DNA of 64,000 nucleotides, taken from positions 66,198,707 through 66,262,706 of the forward strand of contig NC_059473.1 in the NCBI RefSeq assembly GCF_018139145.2, in the 5' to 3' direction. The DNA is from Gymnogyps californianus. Its lineage: Eukaryota > Chordata > Aves > Accipitriformes > Cathartidae. Positions 13,210 to 24,839 of the stretch are shown in pieces; within the stretch, counting starts at the first letter, position 1; the number at the start of each line of letters is the position of its first letter. A program made the translations under genes and the position numbers. The notes under the pieces were generated by a model. That model was not told where the DNA came from. It did no database searches and worked only from the letters and a program-made list of their open reading frames with translations.

Positions 13210-13215
13210 TTTAAT
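13210..13215 (-). terminator. LTR poly(A) signal ATTAAA
   Basis: ATTAAA on the minus strand (TTTAAT on plus) lies about 180 bp downstream of the TATA box within the same LTR and 120 bp before its end. It is the expected place for the retroviral R-region polyadenylation signal. It is assigned by position only. Confidence 0.5.
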
Positions 13216-13391
13216 AGGACAGAAAGGAAGGAAAAATAATGGTAACAATAATAATAATATGACAATACTAATACTAAAAGAATTAGAATATACAAAACAA
13301 GTGATGCACAATGCAATTGCTCATCACTTGCCGACCAATGCCCAGTTAGTTCCCGAGCAGCGATCCGCCCCTCCCGGCCAACTCCCCCCAG

Positions 13392-13414
13392 TTTATATAC
13401 TGGGCATGACGTCA
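13392..13414 (-). promoter_or_regulatory. LTR core promoter: CRE-like site plus TATA box
   Basis: On the minus strand the palindrome ATGACGTCAT (13406-13415), a full CREB/ATF consensus site, precedes TATATAAA (13392-13399) by 7 bp. The following GC-rich stretch (CGGGAGGGGCGGAT on minus, around 13363-13376) includes a GC-box-like sequence. The arrangement is that of an LTR U3 promoter. It appears intact in sequence, so it could start transcription toward lower coordinates; activity is not known. Confidence 0.65.
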
Positions 13415-13677
13415 TATGGTATGGAATATCCCTTTGGGCAGTTTGGGTCAGCTGTCCTGGCTGTGTCCCCTCCCAGCTTCTTGTGCCCCTCCAGCCTTCT
13501 TGCTGGCTGGCCATGAGAAGCTGAAAAATCCTTGACTTTTAGTATAAACACTACTTAGCAACAACTAAAAGCATCAGTGTTTTATCAACATTATTTCCCT
13601 ACTAAATCCCAAACACTGCACTATACTAGCTACTAGGAAGAAAACTAACTCTATCCCAGCCGAAACCAGGACACTAC

Positions 13678-14869
13678 ACTGTGAAGCCTGGAGGTCCCCC
13701 AGTTGCTGCTGTACTCACATGGACCAGCCATCCAATTCAGCTGTGTTGGCCCAGACCTGAAGCATTGAAGCGATGCTTGGATTCTGTGTCATTCTGGCAT
13801 CAGCAATGCTGCTTTAAGGCCCCACCTAGGTAGTCTGCATGAATCCTACTTGCCATGTTACTCTGCTACCTTCGATAACCAAGCCCACACAGGCCCTAAA
13901 AAGAGCTCTTCCTGGACTCATCTGCAAATCACCTTGAAATTGGTATTAAAGTATTAAACTGGAATATAATAATGAGTAAAAATGGATTTATATTAAAGAT
14001 CAGTGACGAAATAGTTGGGCTGTCCAACTGTTTGGCTCCAGCTGTTATTTAGTAAAGAGAATGCAAAATAACAAGTGGGTTGCACAGATGCAAGCCTCCA
14101 GCTATTCTGTTATTCTTCCTGTTTTTCTCTCATTTTTGTTTTGTGTTGCATCCTCAAAAAATATTGTAAAACATCCTCAGTGCTGAGATTTCAACACACT
14201 TGGACTCACATAGCATGGTAGTTAATATGCAGGAATTCTGAGATTTTACCCAAATCATTCCCATTTCTGGCTGCTAAAATGCATGGCCCAACACTGAGCA
14301 GAACAGGACAGCCCATATCAAGCCCTAGCCACAAAAAGACCAAAATCCTAAATCACACTTCATTTTCAGACAAATCCCCATGCCTAGTATTTGCCCTGAC
14401 AGTGCAGAGCGAGCCAATAGGAAACCCTTGATCCAGAGATTTACATGGATTTTAGGCTTCTTAAATCTGGACCCAAAGTGCTGGACTCAAATCCCACTTT
14501 GGTTCACAGGAGTCTTTTTGCAGAGGTTAACCCCATGTGCACAGGAGCAGACCACCATCACACAGGCAAAAATAGGATGAGACAAGCTTTTCTGTGCTTG
14601 TCTCAGTTGCTGCTATGCTTTCCTGTGGGTAGAGGGAGGTATGCCAGCAACTAGATTAAAAGTCATGATTCCCTTAAAATAGTATTTCTGAAAGAGACAG
14701 GGTACCTGGTACAAACAGAGGAGAAAAGTGGGTAGAAATGAGTAATGTCACAGTCTGGCTACCCACAACAAGGATCGCTGCCTGATATTAGGCAGCAGTG
14801 TGCAGCCTGAATCTGTAGGAGTTGAATGCACTGTATTTTTTTTTAAAAGCCTATGAAGAAGATGTTATG
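13678..14869. other. Non-coding stretch, no gene seen
   Basis: No gene or clear repeat is visible. Two overlapping open frames at 14380-14654 (+) have no recognisable content. The poly-T/A run near 14835-14846 is the only low-complexity feature. Confidence 0.5.
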
Positions 14870-15138
14870 GCTGTCTGCAGCTGCCTGATCAGAGAAGACA
14901 GAAGACATGAGAAATTCCTGTTAGATATTAGTAAAAGCTTTTTTGCCATGAGAGTGGTCCAATACTAGAACAGGGCCTCGGGAGGCTGGGGAACTTCCAT
15001 CCTTGGAGACCTGATTGGACACAGCCCTGAGAAAGGTGATCTGACTAGACCTGCTCTGAGCAGGAGGTCGGAGTAGATGAGACCTCGGGAGATCCCTTCC
15101 CACCTAAATTATTCTGTGATTTTCTGAATCTGTGATTC
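14870..15138 (+). mobile_element. CR1 LINE 3' tail fragment
   Basis: The end of CR1 ORF2 and the 3' UTR are visible: 'gttagatattagtaaaagc' (usual TGGATATTAGGAAAA), 'gagagtggtccaatactaga' then 'acagggcctcgggaggctgg' (GAGTGGTCAGGCATTGGAACAGGCTGCCCAGGGAGG), 'ccatccttggagacctgat', 'gagatcccttcccacctaaa' and a tail 'attctgtgattttctgaatc' ending 'tgtgatt'. Spacing is consistent with the family. The left edge (about 14850-14905) is uncertain because of an apparent internal deletion. Confidence 0.82.
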
Positions 15139-15662
15139 AAGACACACAGAACCTGGCAGGGATGGGCCTTCAATCTTTGCTCACTCGTTGTTATGATCCC
15201 TCTCTGGATACGTTGAACACGCAAGTCATTTTCAGTGTCCACACATACAAGTGGACAATCTAGACAAGGTCATGCTTTATTTCCTTTAAATACGCTCAGT
15301 GAAATTAACCAGGAAAATTTGTATTTCTGTACAATGCTCCTGCAGAGAACCTGATGATGTCAATCCAGACATTTGGGAAAAAAAAAAAAAAAAGAAAAAT
15401 AAAAGAAAAAACTCCCTTTGCCAGACCCAGACTTGGAGCCTGATACAGACCTCATTAATTGCAAAACATTGGGTTCATCCTTAATTTCAGTGGCTTTCTA
15501 GAGGCAATTTCAACACAGATATACTCAAAATGGTGTTGGGAGATCATTACATTATAGATGAACTCCTGGTTATACTCCAATGCCCATTCCCATTTACATG
15601 CAGAGGCATAGGATTTTGCCTCTTTTGCCTGTTACTTGTAGGTTGTTATTAGAAGCCTACAG

Positions 15663-15683
15663 AAAATAAATAAATAAATAAAT
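15663..15683. repeat. (AAAT)n microsatellite
   Basis: About five AAAT units in tandem. This is a simple sequence repeat with no other feature attached. Confidence 0.9.
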
Positions 15684-18600
15684 GAACATGATTCAATTGT
15701 CAGGCTTTTGAGGTCTGCTCATTGTCCATATAGGCATGCTGCAAAAAGCTGATATAAAAGTAGGCATCAATACAGAGAAGGCTTGTACTCATTTCTCCTG
15801 CAGCCTGTACCATGAAGGAACTCTGCCCCTGAAAGTGGTCGTGGTGCTTGTGATTCACTGGAGTCTCTCTTCAGGGTTATGAGCCACGCCCGAGCTGATG
15901 CAGACACACAAAGCTTCATGCTCTCATCTGTTCCCATCCTAAATTAATAAAACCTTAATTGTAGGAGCAGGGGAGCAGTAATTATTTTTGAACAAATTAA
16001 AATACTCCATCATGTGCTTTGTGCTTTTTTCTAAGCAATTGGGTTTTTTCGCTCCTTATTAATGCGTTTCTCTGAGGATGCTAATGGCTTACTCAGTAAT
16101 GATACCATTGCTTTTAGTTAATCAGTGTGTTAGCAGTCACTGCCGGTGTCAAAATGAAACCAAACTCCTCGTCTCCCGTCGAGTATAATTCACACATTGA
16201 AGGTTAAGCAGTGAAAGCATTCACAACAAAAGGTTTGTCGTAAGGTAGCTTTTACCCAGATACCTTTCTGTTGCAACCGTCATGCCAAATTCATCATCAA
16301 CTATTAATATTTGTTCTCCATAAGTAATAAATTCCTCTGTGTTTTCTTCTCATTTGCAGAGGGGAACAGTTACACAATTGGAAAGGAGTTTAACCCTCTA
16401 TAAAACGGAAAGATAAAGTTCTCAGTTGAATAATTTATATAAAGATTATATAGGGCATGCAAGGAAATAGGCTACAGTAGAAACTTTCGAGGAATTATCC
16501 ATTTACATATTGGTATTGTCAAACTTTGACGGCTGGAACTAGGGATCCTGATGTTGATACTCTCAGTTTTTTACTACAGTTTAGGTATCCATTTTTACAA
16601 TAATTTATCTTTTGTAAACATGAGAAGAATATTGGCTTCAGATTGCAAGAGGCCCAGAAAACCCTCCAGTTTTGAAGTTTTTTTCCACTGGCAGAATGTG
16701 GTGGGGACAACTGGCAGGTAGTGACACCTTGTCTTACTTTCAAGGTAGACAGAGGATGTGAAACAAAAAGACAAGTCAGTGAAGAGCTGACTGAAATTTT
16801 ACCATTTGGTTTGCTTGTTATTATTTCTATAGGTAGATTGGCACGAAATCATTGATAGCAGAGAGCAAAAGAGGACTCACATTCAACACTGAAAGTACAG
16901 AGACACGCAGCAGCAAGGAGAAAATGAAAATAAGTGGTAGCCATAGCACTGCTCTGGTGTTCCCCAAGCTCTGTGCTACATCCTTCAAGGGAAAGGAGTG
17001 GCTGGAGGAGAAGGAAGAGGGATGCTTGGGAGATTCAGGGAAGGAATCATTGCATTTGCAACCCCAGATCTGAGATGCACCTAGCAGGAAGGACTGCAAG
17101 TTTCTGTTCCTCTGGAAGGAGGGCATAAACACAACAGTTTGAGAAATACACTCATCATCTTTTTCTCTTTGTAAGGCATGCACAAGAATTTAGAGAAGTG
17201 CGTTTCCAGTGTACTCACAAAGCACCAGGTATAAATGCCGACTGTTGTGATGCTTTCCTTTTCTTGTGTTTTCTGAGTCATTTAAAATTGAACCTTAAAG
17301 TAAGAAAAGTAAATCTAGCTTTAAAAGTAAATCCTGCATCTTATAACAGGTTGGATTAATTTCAGACTCTGTTTACTTTGCCCCTATAAATTTGCCATTC
17401 TCAGTACTGCTCATTACTGGTTTCTTATTTCAGATTTTATTTTTGGTTTCACCCTCTGCTGCTGTATTTTGGCCACTTGGTGCTGGACTTTTCATACATG
17501 TCTTCTCCCATTGAAATCTCCTTCTTTTGACCCCAAGCTGAAGCAGCAAGACAGATTGCCCATGAGTAAGGACACTGAGCTGGAGGATACAGAAACTTTT
17601 GAGGATGTTTTTCATTTCAATCACTATCTCCTATCAGAGTCAGTGGAAAGACTCCCATGAACTTCATTAGTTAGCAGACTGGGCCTTTACTGAACACCTG
17701 CCTCGACAATGATGCAGACAGAAACTCTCTAGCTAACATAAGGGTAAAAGAAATGTAGTGGAAATAGATCAAGTTCAACACTGTTGAATGTTTCTCCTGC
17801 AAGGAATGAAAAAGGTAGTTTAGCTTCTCAGCTTAGGAAGAATGTCAGCACATCAACTAGAATTCCTCTGTTTTCATTATTTTGGTTGGCCTGGAGTAGA
17901 AGGTGCAAGGAAAGATTATAGGAAAACCCCTGTGAATTGGCTAGGACAGTTAGCTGAATTTAAAATTTTTACTCAGTTTAATTTATAGTCCTTATACAGT
18001 ATCTGATCAAACATGCAAAGCATCCCTTCTGACAACACACTTGTAGAACAAGTGGTGTATGAGACAAGATCACAGCTTCAGGGAAAGAGTAAACAAAGTA
18101 AGCTATCTCTTCTGAGTTTTGACCTAGTGCCTTAATGCAAGATGATCCACCTTCTCCAATCTGTAGCACAAAAGCTTTCACAGTGAAGCTATTGTCTTCC
18201 TATCAGACTTGATGCTATTTAGATGCACACCACTGACAAAGCATGAAATAGTCTTACCACGCAGATATTGAAGGAGATCCTTAGCATTCTATGCGATGAA
18301 GGTTAATGCAATAAAAGTTCCCAACTTCTGTGATATTTTCAACAGAAGGCACTAGAGAATTAAAGTTCTTCAGGAAAGAAGGCAATTTACACATGATCTC
18401 ACTTATCTCAAGGGTACTGAATAAACAAATATATATATAGTTATTGTTTGTAAGAAAGTGTAAATCACTTTTTATCACTCAGTTCTACCTGAACATAGGA
18501 AATCTTTTTCATACCTAGCCTTTGGTCTTATTGAATCTTGCAAAATAAAAAACCCCAACACTGAGGGGGTTGTCAACAGAGCAGCCTCTTGAACAAGCAG

Positions 18601-19032
18601 AGCCTTTTGAACGGTCTTTAAAAATACATATATATGCTCCCTGCAACAAAGCTAGTCTTAGACATTATTGGGTCACTTTAGGATAGTTTTAAAAAAAGTC
18701 TATTTAGAAAGAAGAGCTATTACGAGGATTGTGTGGGACACATTCCTCATCAATTCCTTTTTTCTTTATTCAGATGCAGTATTTATAGGAGTATTTGGGT
18801 CACCAAAGCTTTATTTCCCTAGCATGTGTATGTTTTCACACTCACAGCTCCAGTGTCATCTGCCTTTGCTGGACCTCACAAACAAATAGGTGAAATTCTG
18901 CCCCTCTGTACCTGTGTAAATGAATTGGCTGGGTTTTCCAGCTCAAATGGGAATGACACCATCAGCTTTTGGTGTCAACTCTCAAGCAGCGATAAAAGCC
19001 TCATAGCTTTTCTTCACCACCAGACTGTGGTG

Positions 19033-19071
19033 CAGTCAGTCAGTCAGTCAATCAACCTCTCTCTCTCTCTC
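19033..19071. repeat. (CAGT)n followed by (CT)n microsatellite
   Basis: Four to five CAGT units (19033-19050), a short spacer with an imperfect unit, then about seven CT dinucleotides (19057-19071). It is likely to vary in length between individuals. Confidence 0.85.
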
Positions 19072-20899
19072 ATTTAAGGCAAAAGCTGTGAATATTAGGA
19101 CAAGAACATAAAAGGTTCATTCCAGTCTTTGGCTTATGGTGGTAGGACTGCTGATGAATTCAAACTAGAAAATTCACAGCTAATTAACTCACTAGGTAGC
19201 TGCTTGTTGACATAATTTGCTCTGTTTGTGATCTAAATTATTCAAGGATAGAAATAAGGCAGTCTCCTACTCACATTTTTTTAAAGCTGAATTGGTACCA
19301 GTGCTTTTGTTGTCCTACTGCTCCTTGCCAAAAGCCAAACAAAGGCCCCTCCTAAAAAAATGTTGCATCATAGAGAATGTTGCATAGTCAGATGACCCCC
19401 GCAGGCAGGTTTAAGAGGGGTTGACCTTGCTCAAATGAGGTAAATGCACAGAAACCATTGTTAAAGAATTAGTTTTGTGCAAACAAACTTGCTAAAATAA
19501 ACTCTTCAGTGTGCTCTCAAGCTGCATGGATAGTGACAATCGGTTAGTCCAAGGACACTTGCCACGCTTGCAATTGTCCATTAGCCAAAGGTGAGGGCTG
19601 TGGGAACATGCTGGTGAGATGCAAGACTCATGGGAAGCGTGGCAGAGTCAAAGAGAAGGGAGGGACCACAGGGAGGTATTGGGATCCAGAGGGCCAGGAG
19701 GCCAAAACCAGGCTTTTTTGAAGGGTTTCAGAAAGGGCACAGAGTGAGAGTAGACCAGCTGTATAAATGCAGGGATTTAGGTCCACAGGTGAACAGTAGG
19801 AACTACCCTGTCCTCCCCAGCTCTTGGAAACAAACAGCTTTAATTAAGCCAAAACAAATATTATCCTCTCAGATGAAAACAACCTAAACAATTAGATGAT
19901 TCATTCAACTAAAACAAAATATGTTGTGCGTAATTAAACTTTCAATTTTGTTTTCTAATTTTGCTTCCTTTCTATACCAAACCTGTTGTTTTGAATGAAA
20001 CATCAAACCATTCTAGTCCAACAGCATTAAGATGAACCATTTTGACATTTTCAAACCAAGACTTTGTTTCCATGTCCCTTTGGTTTTTTACTGTTGAGGC
20101 ATTTTACAGATCTATGTTGCGCATGGAGAGAGTACGAGCAGAACTGACCCATTTATACATGAGTTTTCTGAGGTGCATCTGGGGCTGTTTCTGAGGCGCT
20201 ACTATGCTATAGCACTGAGGGCTACACAAATGTGTCTATGTGATGTACAAACAGATTTAGAGAGGAACTGGACAAGATTCATTAATCATTAGTATACAGG
20301 AACCTACGAACACAACTTTCAACACCAAATTCTTAAACTGCAGATTATGAATGCTGAGAGGATATGCTAAGGAAAGGAACATGTTTTGTTTTACTGTTTC
20401 TTAGAGTCTGGCTCTAAGTTTCTGTTTCTATGATGAGCCAGCAGCAGTCCTGGACAAGAGGACACAGAGAAATACTTTACCCTCACAAATCCAGTGTTAA
20501 TACATTCAAAATTATAAATAAAACCTAAACATGTGTTTATCTATTCATACTGCCATTCTGCACAGCAACACTGAGAATATATATTTTAAAAGGATTTTAT
20601 ATTTATATATTAAATTATTGACATGCATTGAATTATTAAATATTGCATGTTAAATATGTAATTATTAAATTATCTAAATACAAGTATAAAATATTTAAAT
20701 AGGATTTCAGTTCTACTAAGATTACGATTTTTTCCCCCCTGAGAGCAGCCTACATTAAAAACTCTGACTTTGGTCCATCTGTTGGTGGGGAAAAGACAAC
20801 CCTTCCAGAGAGCATAGAATCATAGAATTGTTTGGGTTGGAAGGGACCTTAAAGGTCATCTAGTTCCAAACCCCCTCCCATGGGCAGGGACACCTTCCA

Positions 20900-23813
20900 C
20901 TAGACCAGGGGGCTCAAAGACCCGTGCAGTCTGGCCTTGAACACTTCCAGGGATGGAGCATCCACAACCTCTCTGGGCAACCTGTTCCAGTGCCTCACCA
21001 CCCTCACAGTAAAGAACTTCTTCCTTACATCACATCTAAATCTACCCTCTTTCAGTTTAAAGCCACTAGCCCTTGTCCTGTCACTACATGCCTTTGTAAA
21101 AAGTCCCTCTCCGGCTTTCTTGTAGGCCCCCTTTAGGTACTGGAAGGCTGCAATAAGGTATTCCTGGAGCCTTCTCTTCTCCAGGCTGAATAACCCCAAC
21201 TCTCTCAGCCTGTCTTCATAGGAGAGGTGCTCCAGCCCTCTGACCATTTTTGTGGCTCTCCTCTGGACTCACTCCAACAGGTCCATGTCCTTCTTATGTT
21301 GGCACATAAGTACTCCAGGTGGGGTCTCACAAGAGCAGAGTAGAGGGGCAGAATCACCTCCCTCGACCTGCTGGTCACACTTCTTTTGATACAGCCCAGG
21401 ATGCGATTGGCTTTCTGGGCTGCAAACTCACATTGCTGAGTCATGTTGAGCTTCTCATCAACCAATACCCCCAAGTCCTTCTCCACAGCGCTGCTCTCAA
21501 TCCACTCATTGCCCAGCCTGTATTTGTGCTTGGGATTGACCCGACCCATGTGCAGGACCTTGCACTTGGCCTTGTTGAACTTCATGAGGTTTGCACGGGC
21601 CCACCTCTCAAGCCTGTCAAGCTCCCTCTGGATGGCATCCCTTCCCTCCAGCATGTCGACCACACCACACAGCTTGGTGTCATCGGCAAACTTGCTGAGG
21701 GTGCACTCAATCCCACTGTCCATGTCACCGACAAAGATGTTAAACAGTGCCAGTCCCAATACCAACCCCTGAGGAACGCCACTCATCACTGCTCTTCACT
21801 CCGACATGGAGCCATTGACTGCAACTCTTTGAGTGCGACCATCCAGCCAATTCCTTATCCACCAAGTGGTCCATCCGTCAAATCCATGTCTCTCCAATTT
21901 AGAGCAAGGATGTCATGTGGGACAGCGTCAAATGCTTTGCACAAGTCCAGGCAGATGACGTCCGTTGCTCTTCCCTTATCCACCAACGCTATAACCCCAT
22001 CGTAGAAGGCCACCAAATTTGTCAGGCACGATTTGCCTTTAGTGAAGCCATGGTGGCTGTCACCAATCACCTCCTGATTTTCCATGGGCCTTAGCATAGT
22101 TTCCAGGAGGATCTACTCCATGATCTCGCCGGGCACAGGAGTGAGACTGACTGGTCTGTAGTTCTCCGCGTCTTCCTTTTTTCCATTCTTAAAAATGGGG
22201 CTTATGGTTTCCCCTTTTCCAGTCAGTGGGAACTTCCCCGGACTGTTATGGCTTCTCAAATATGATGGACAGTGGTTTAGCTGCTTCATCCGCCAGTTCC
22301 CTCAGGACCTGTGGATACATCTCATCACGTCCCATGGACTTGTGCTCCTTCAGGTCCCTTAGATGGTCTCGAACCTGATCTTCTCCTATGGTGGGTGGTT
22401 CTTCATTCTCCCAGTCCCTGCCTTTGCCTTCTGCGTCTTGGGTGGTGAGGCTGGAGCACTTGCTGGTGAAGACTGAGGCAAAAAAGTCATTGAGTACCTC
22501 AGCCTTCTCCATATCCCAGGCAACCAGGTCTCCCGTTTCCTTCCAGAGAGGGCCCACATTTTCCCTGGTCTTCCTTTCATCACCAGTGTACCTATAGAAG
22601 CTTTTCTTGTTGCCCTTGAATCCCTGGCCAGATTTAATTCGATCAGGGCTTTGGCTTTCCTAACCTGATCCCTGGCTGCTCAGACAATTTCTCTGTACTC
22701 CTCCCAGGCTACCTGTCCTTGCTTCCACCCTCTGTAGGCTTCCTTTTTGTGTTGGAGTTTGTCCAGGAGCTCCTTGTTCATCCACGCAGGCCTCCTGGTG
22801 TTTTTGCCTGACTTCCTCTTTGTTGGGATGCATCGCTCCTGAGCTTGGAGGAGGTGATCCTTGAATATTAACCAGCTTTCTTGGGCCCCTCTTCCCTCCA
22901 GGGCTGTATCCCATGGTCCTCTACCAAGCAGATCCCTGAAGAGGCCAAAGTCTGCTCTCCTGAAGTCCAGGGTAGCGAGCTTGCTGTGCACCCTTCTCGC
23001 TGCCCTAAGGATCTTGAGCTCCACCATTTCATGGTCACTGCAGCCAAGGCTGCCCTTGAGCTTCACATTCCCCACCAGCCCCTCCTTGTTGGTGAGAACA
23101 AGGTCCAGTACAGCACCTCTCCTCGTTGGCTCCTCTATCATTTGGAGAAGGAAGTTGTCATGAACGCATTCGAGGAACCTCCTGGATTGCTTATGCCCTG
23201 CCGTCCGACAGACACTGGGGTGGTTGAAGTTCCCCATGAGCACCAGGGCTTGTGAACATGAGGCTGCTCCTATCTGTCTATAGAGGGCCTCATCTGCTTG
23301 CTCTTCCTGGTCGGGTGGCCTGTAGCAGACCCCCACTATCATGTCACCTGTCCCTGCCCTTCCTTTAATCCTGACCCATAAGCTCTCAGTCGGCTCCTCA
23401 TCCATCCCCAGGCAGAGCTCCATGCACTCCAGCTGGTCATTGACATAGAGGGTGACACCCCCTCCTTATCTCCCCTGCCTGTCCTTCCTAAAGAGCCTGT
23501 ATCCTTCCATTCCAACACTTCAGTCACAGGAGCCATTCCACCATGTCTCCGTGATGCCAATAAGATCGTAGCCCTGCAGGCGTGCACACATCTCCAAGTC
23601 CTCTTGTTTATTCCCCATGCTACCTGCGTTTGCATAGAGGCATTTAAGTTGGGCCTCCGATGAAGTTGATTTACTGGCTGGAATTCCTTTGTCCTGCTCT
23701 TCAGGTGCTCTCCAGCTGACCTGTGATCCCTCTCCAGGCTCTGGGCATCTATTGCTGGCACTAGCATCAAACTGGTAGGAGTGGGATGGATTGAGGTTTC
23801 CCTCCCCCGGCAA
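20900..23813 (-). pseudogene. CR1 ORF2 (endonuclease + reverse transcriptase), broken
   Basis: The protein would nick target DNA and reverse-transcribe the LINE RNA. Pieces in order on minus: 23813-23520 (endonuclease N-terminus, with LYANAGSMGNKQEDLE and IGITETWW), 23423-22680 (endonuclease C-terminus), 22557-22246 (linker), 22097-21855 (RT motif A as [13 protein letters not shown]), 21789-21205 (VPQG, then FADD at 21690-21679) and 21247-20900 (C-terminal region). The endonuclease motif usually written GDFN reads GNFN here (23234-23223), replacing a catalytic Asp by Asn, while the SDH motif is kept (23039-23031). Several frameshifts separate the pieces. Between about 22.1 and 22.24 kb the frame is badly damaged. 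It is not functional. Confidence 0.92.
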
Positions 23814-23821
23814 CTTTAGTT

Positions 23822-24020
23822 TAAAGCCCTCTTCACCAGCTTGGCAAGCCTATGACCGAAGATGCTCTTCCCCTTCTCTGACAGATGGACCCCGTCAGCC
23901 CCCAGTAGACCAGGTTTCTCAAAGTGAGTCCCATGGTCTAAGCATTCGAACCCCTGGCTGTGGCATCAGTCCCATAACCATTCGTTGATTCGCCAGATTC
24001 GACTGGCCCTTTCAGACCAA
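23822..24020 (-). pseudogene. CR1 ORF1 C-terminal remnant (SGNH esterase-like)
   Basis: Upstream of ORF2 on the minus strand, a frame ends with the sequence DGVHLSEKGKSIFGHRLAKL and a stop just before the ORF2 region. CR1 ORF1 proteins carry an SGNH-hydrolase (esterase) domain whose last block contains the catalytic Asp and His as DxxH; DGVH at 23896-23885 fits. An in-frame stop lies earlier in the remnant (...INEWLWD then stop), and the rest of ORF1 is missing. The identification rests on this last block and on its position directly before ORF2. Confidence 0.75.
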
Positions 24021-24839
24021 ATGCTCAAATGCTTTGAGATATCTGCAGGTGGGTATTTTGGTGAGCTGCAGCTTACTTCAGATGATAAACAATTTCCCCC
24101 TTCTCAGGGGCTACACACCCAAAGGCAGGACACGGACATCCTGGTACTCCTGGCAGCAACAAATGCCCATGCAGAATCGCATCGGTTTTGTCTGGGGGAA
24201 TCCTTCCTGCATGTCAGTGTGGCAGACTCACCGCACTGACTGTTCTGGGCTTGGTTCTCATCTTTCTCTCTGGCATGGTCCATTTTCTGTGATTGTCCAA
24301 GAGTTTCATTTAATGTAGTCCCTGCAGCAGTGAACCTAAAACATAGGCAATGCCTACGATCCCCTGATCTCCTCTCCAGCACGTTGTACTTGCTGGTGTT
24401 TGACCTTTTGCAGCAGGTTTTAAATTTGCTACAAGGTATTGGGAATCGCTTCAGTAAATGCCCTTTCTAGCCATCCGTTACCTGTGCTCAAGCTGGTCCC
24501 TTTCAGTTCAGCACTCCTACAAAGCCAGTGCTTGTGCACCGTGACTGCAGCATCGTGTTTTCACTGCTGTTTCAGCCTGTTAGAAAACAGGACAGTTTCC
24601 AAGCTGCCTTTCAGCGCTGCCTCCCAAAAGGCGATGATTTGGGTTCTTTGTTTGGTTTAGTTCTGGTTTTGTCGTCCCACTTCCAACAGACAGTCACGTG
24701 GACTGAACAGAAGTGGGAAAACATAACCCGCACCATCTGTGGCCCCTGAGGGTCTAATGACACGTTAACCTCAGAGCCCAGGTGTTTATCCCGTGCTAAA
24801 TGAGCCCTGGAGATTTCTTCTGCTCAGTTAGCTGCTTCC
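24021..24839. other. Non-coding stretch, no gene seen
   Basis: No CR1 similarity is recognisable beyond 24.02 kb and no gene is seen. Open frames around 24034-24382 and 24439-24749 have no known content. Confidence 0.45.

Larger units (their letters stand above)
13089..13673 (-). mobile_element. Solo LTR of an endogenous retrovirus
   Basis: This is a 585-bp long terminal repeat with no internal retroviral genes nearby, so probably the product of recombination between two LTRs. On the plus strand it begins TGTCGTGGTTTAACC and ends GAAACCAGGACA, giving the TG..CA ends and the short inverted terminus typical of LTRs. The 4-bp string CTAC flanks it on both sides (13085-13088 and 13674-13677) and is a likely target-site duplication. 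The sense direction is minus: a CRE-like TGACGTCA (13407-13414), a TATA box (13392-13399) and an ATTAAA poly(A) signal (13210-13215) occur in that order on the minus strand. I recognise the sequence as an LTR family widespread in Neoaves. I do not commit to an ERV class; a 4-bp duplication would fit a gammaretrovirus-like group. Confidence 0.9.
15139..20812. other. Long non-coding stretch, no gene seen
   Basis: No gene is supported in this 5.7 kb. It holds a poly(A)-rich run (15379-15411), an (AAAT)n microsatellite (15663-15683), adjacent (CAGT)n and (CT)n microsatellites (19033-19071) and an AT-rich block (20575-20700). The segment 16040-16330 has few low-complexity runs and many homeodomain/POU-like AT motifs, and could be a conserved non-coding element; conservation cannot be judged from one sequence. 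At 18887-18921 'ggtgaaattctgcccctctg' followed by 'tacctgtgtaaatg' resembles an ancient amniote MITE. Confidence 0.45.
20813..24020 (-). mobile_element. CR1 LINE, nearly complete copy
   Basis: This is the largest repeat of the window, about 3.2 kb on the minus strand. The plus strand starts with two CATAGAAT units (20813-20828) and 'ttgtttgggttggaagggac', the reverse complement of the CR1 3' end. Going up the coordinates come the ORF2 C-terminal region, reverse transcriptase, the apurinic-type endonuclease and finally the end of ORF1. The copy loses similarity to CR1 near 24.02 kb, so it lacks the 5' UTR and most of ORF1. Retention of the whole ORF2 is unusual because CR1 copies are commonly truncated to a few hundred bases. 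The frame pieces are still long, so it is younger than the other fragments here. Confidence 0.95.

Noticed and set aside
21319..22005. Plus-strand open frame of 228 codons
   Set aside because: It is the antisense shadow of the CR1 reverse transcriptase region on the minus strand.
23940..23955. ATTCGAACCCC resembling a reverse-complement tRNA B box
   Set aside because: It lies inside the CR1 ORF1 remnant and fits that element's sequence; no tRNA fold.
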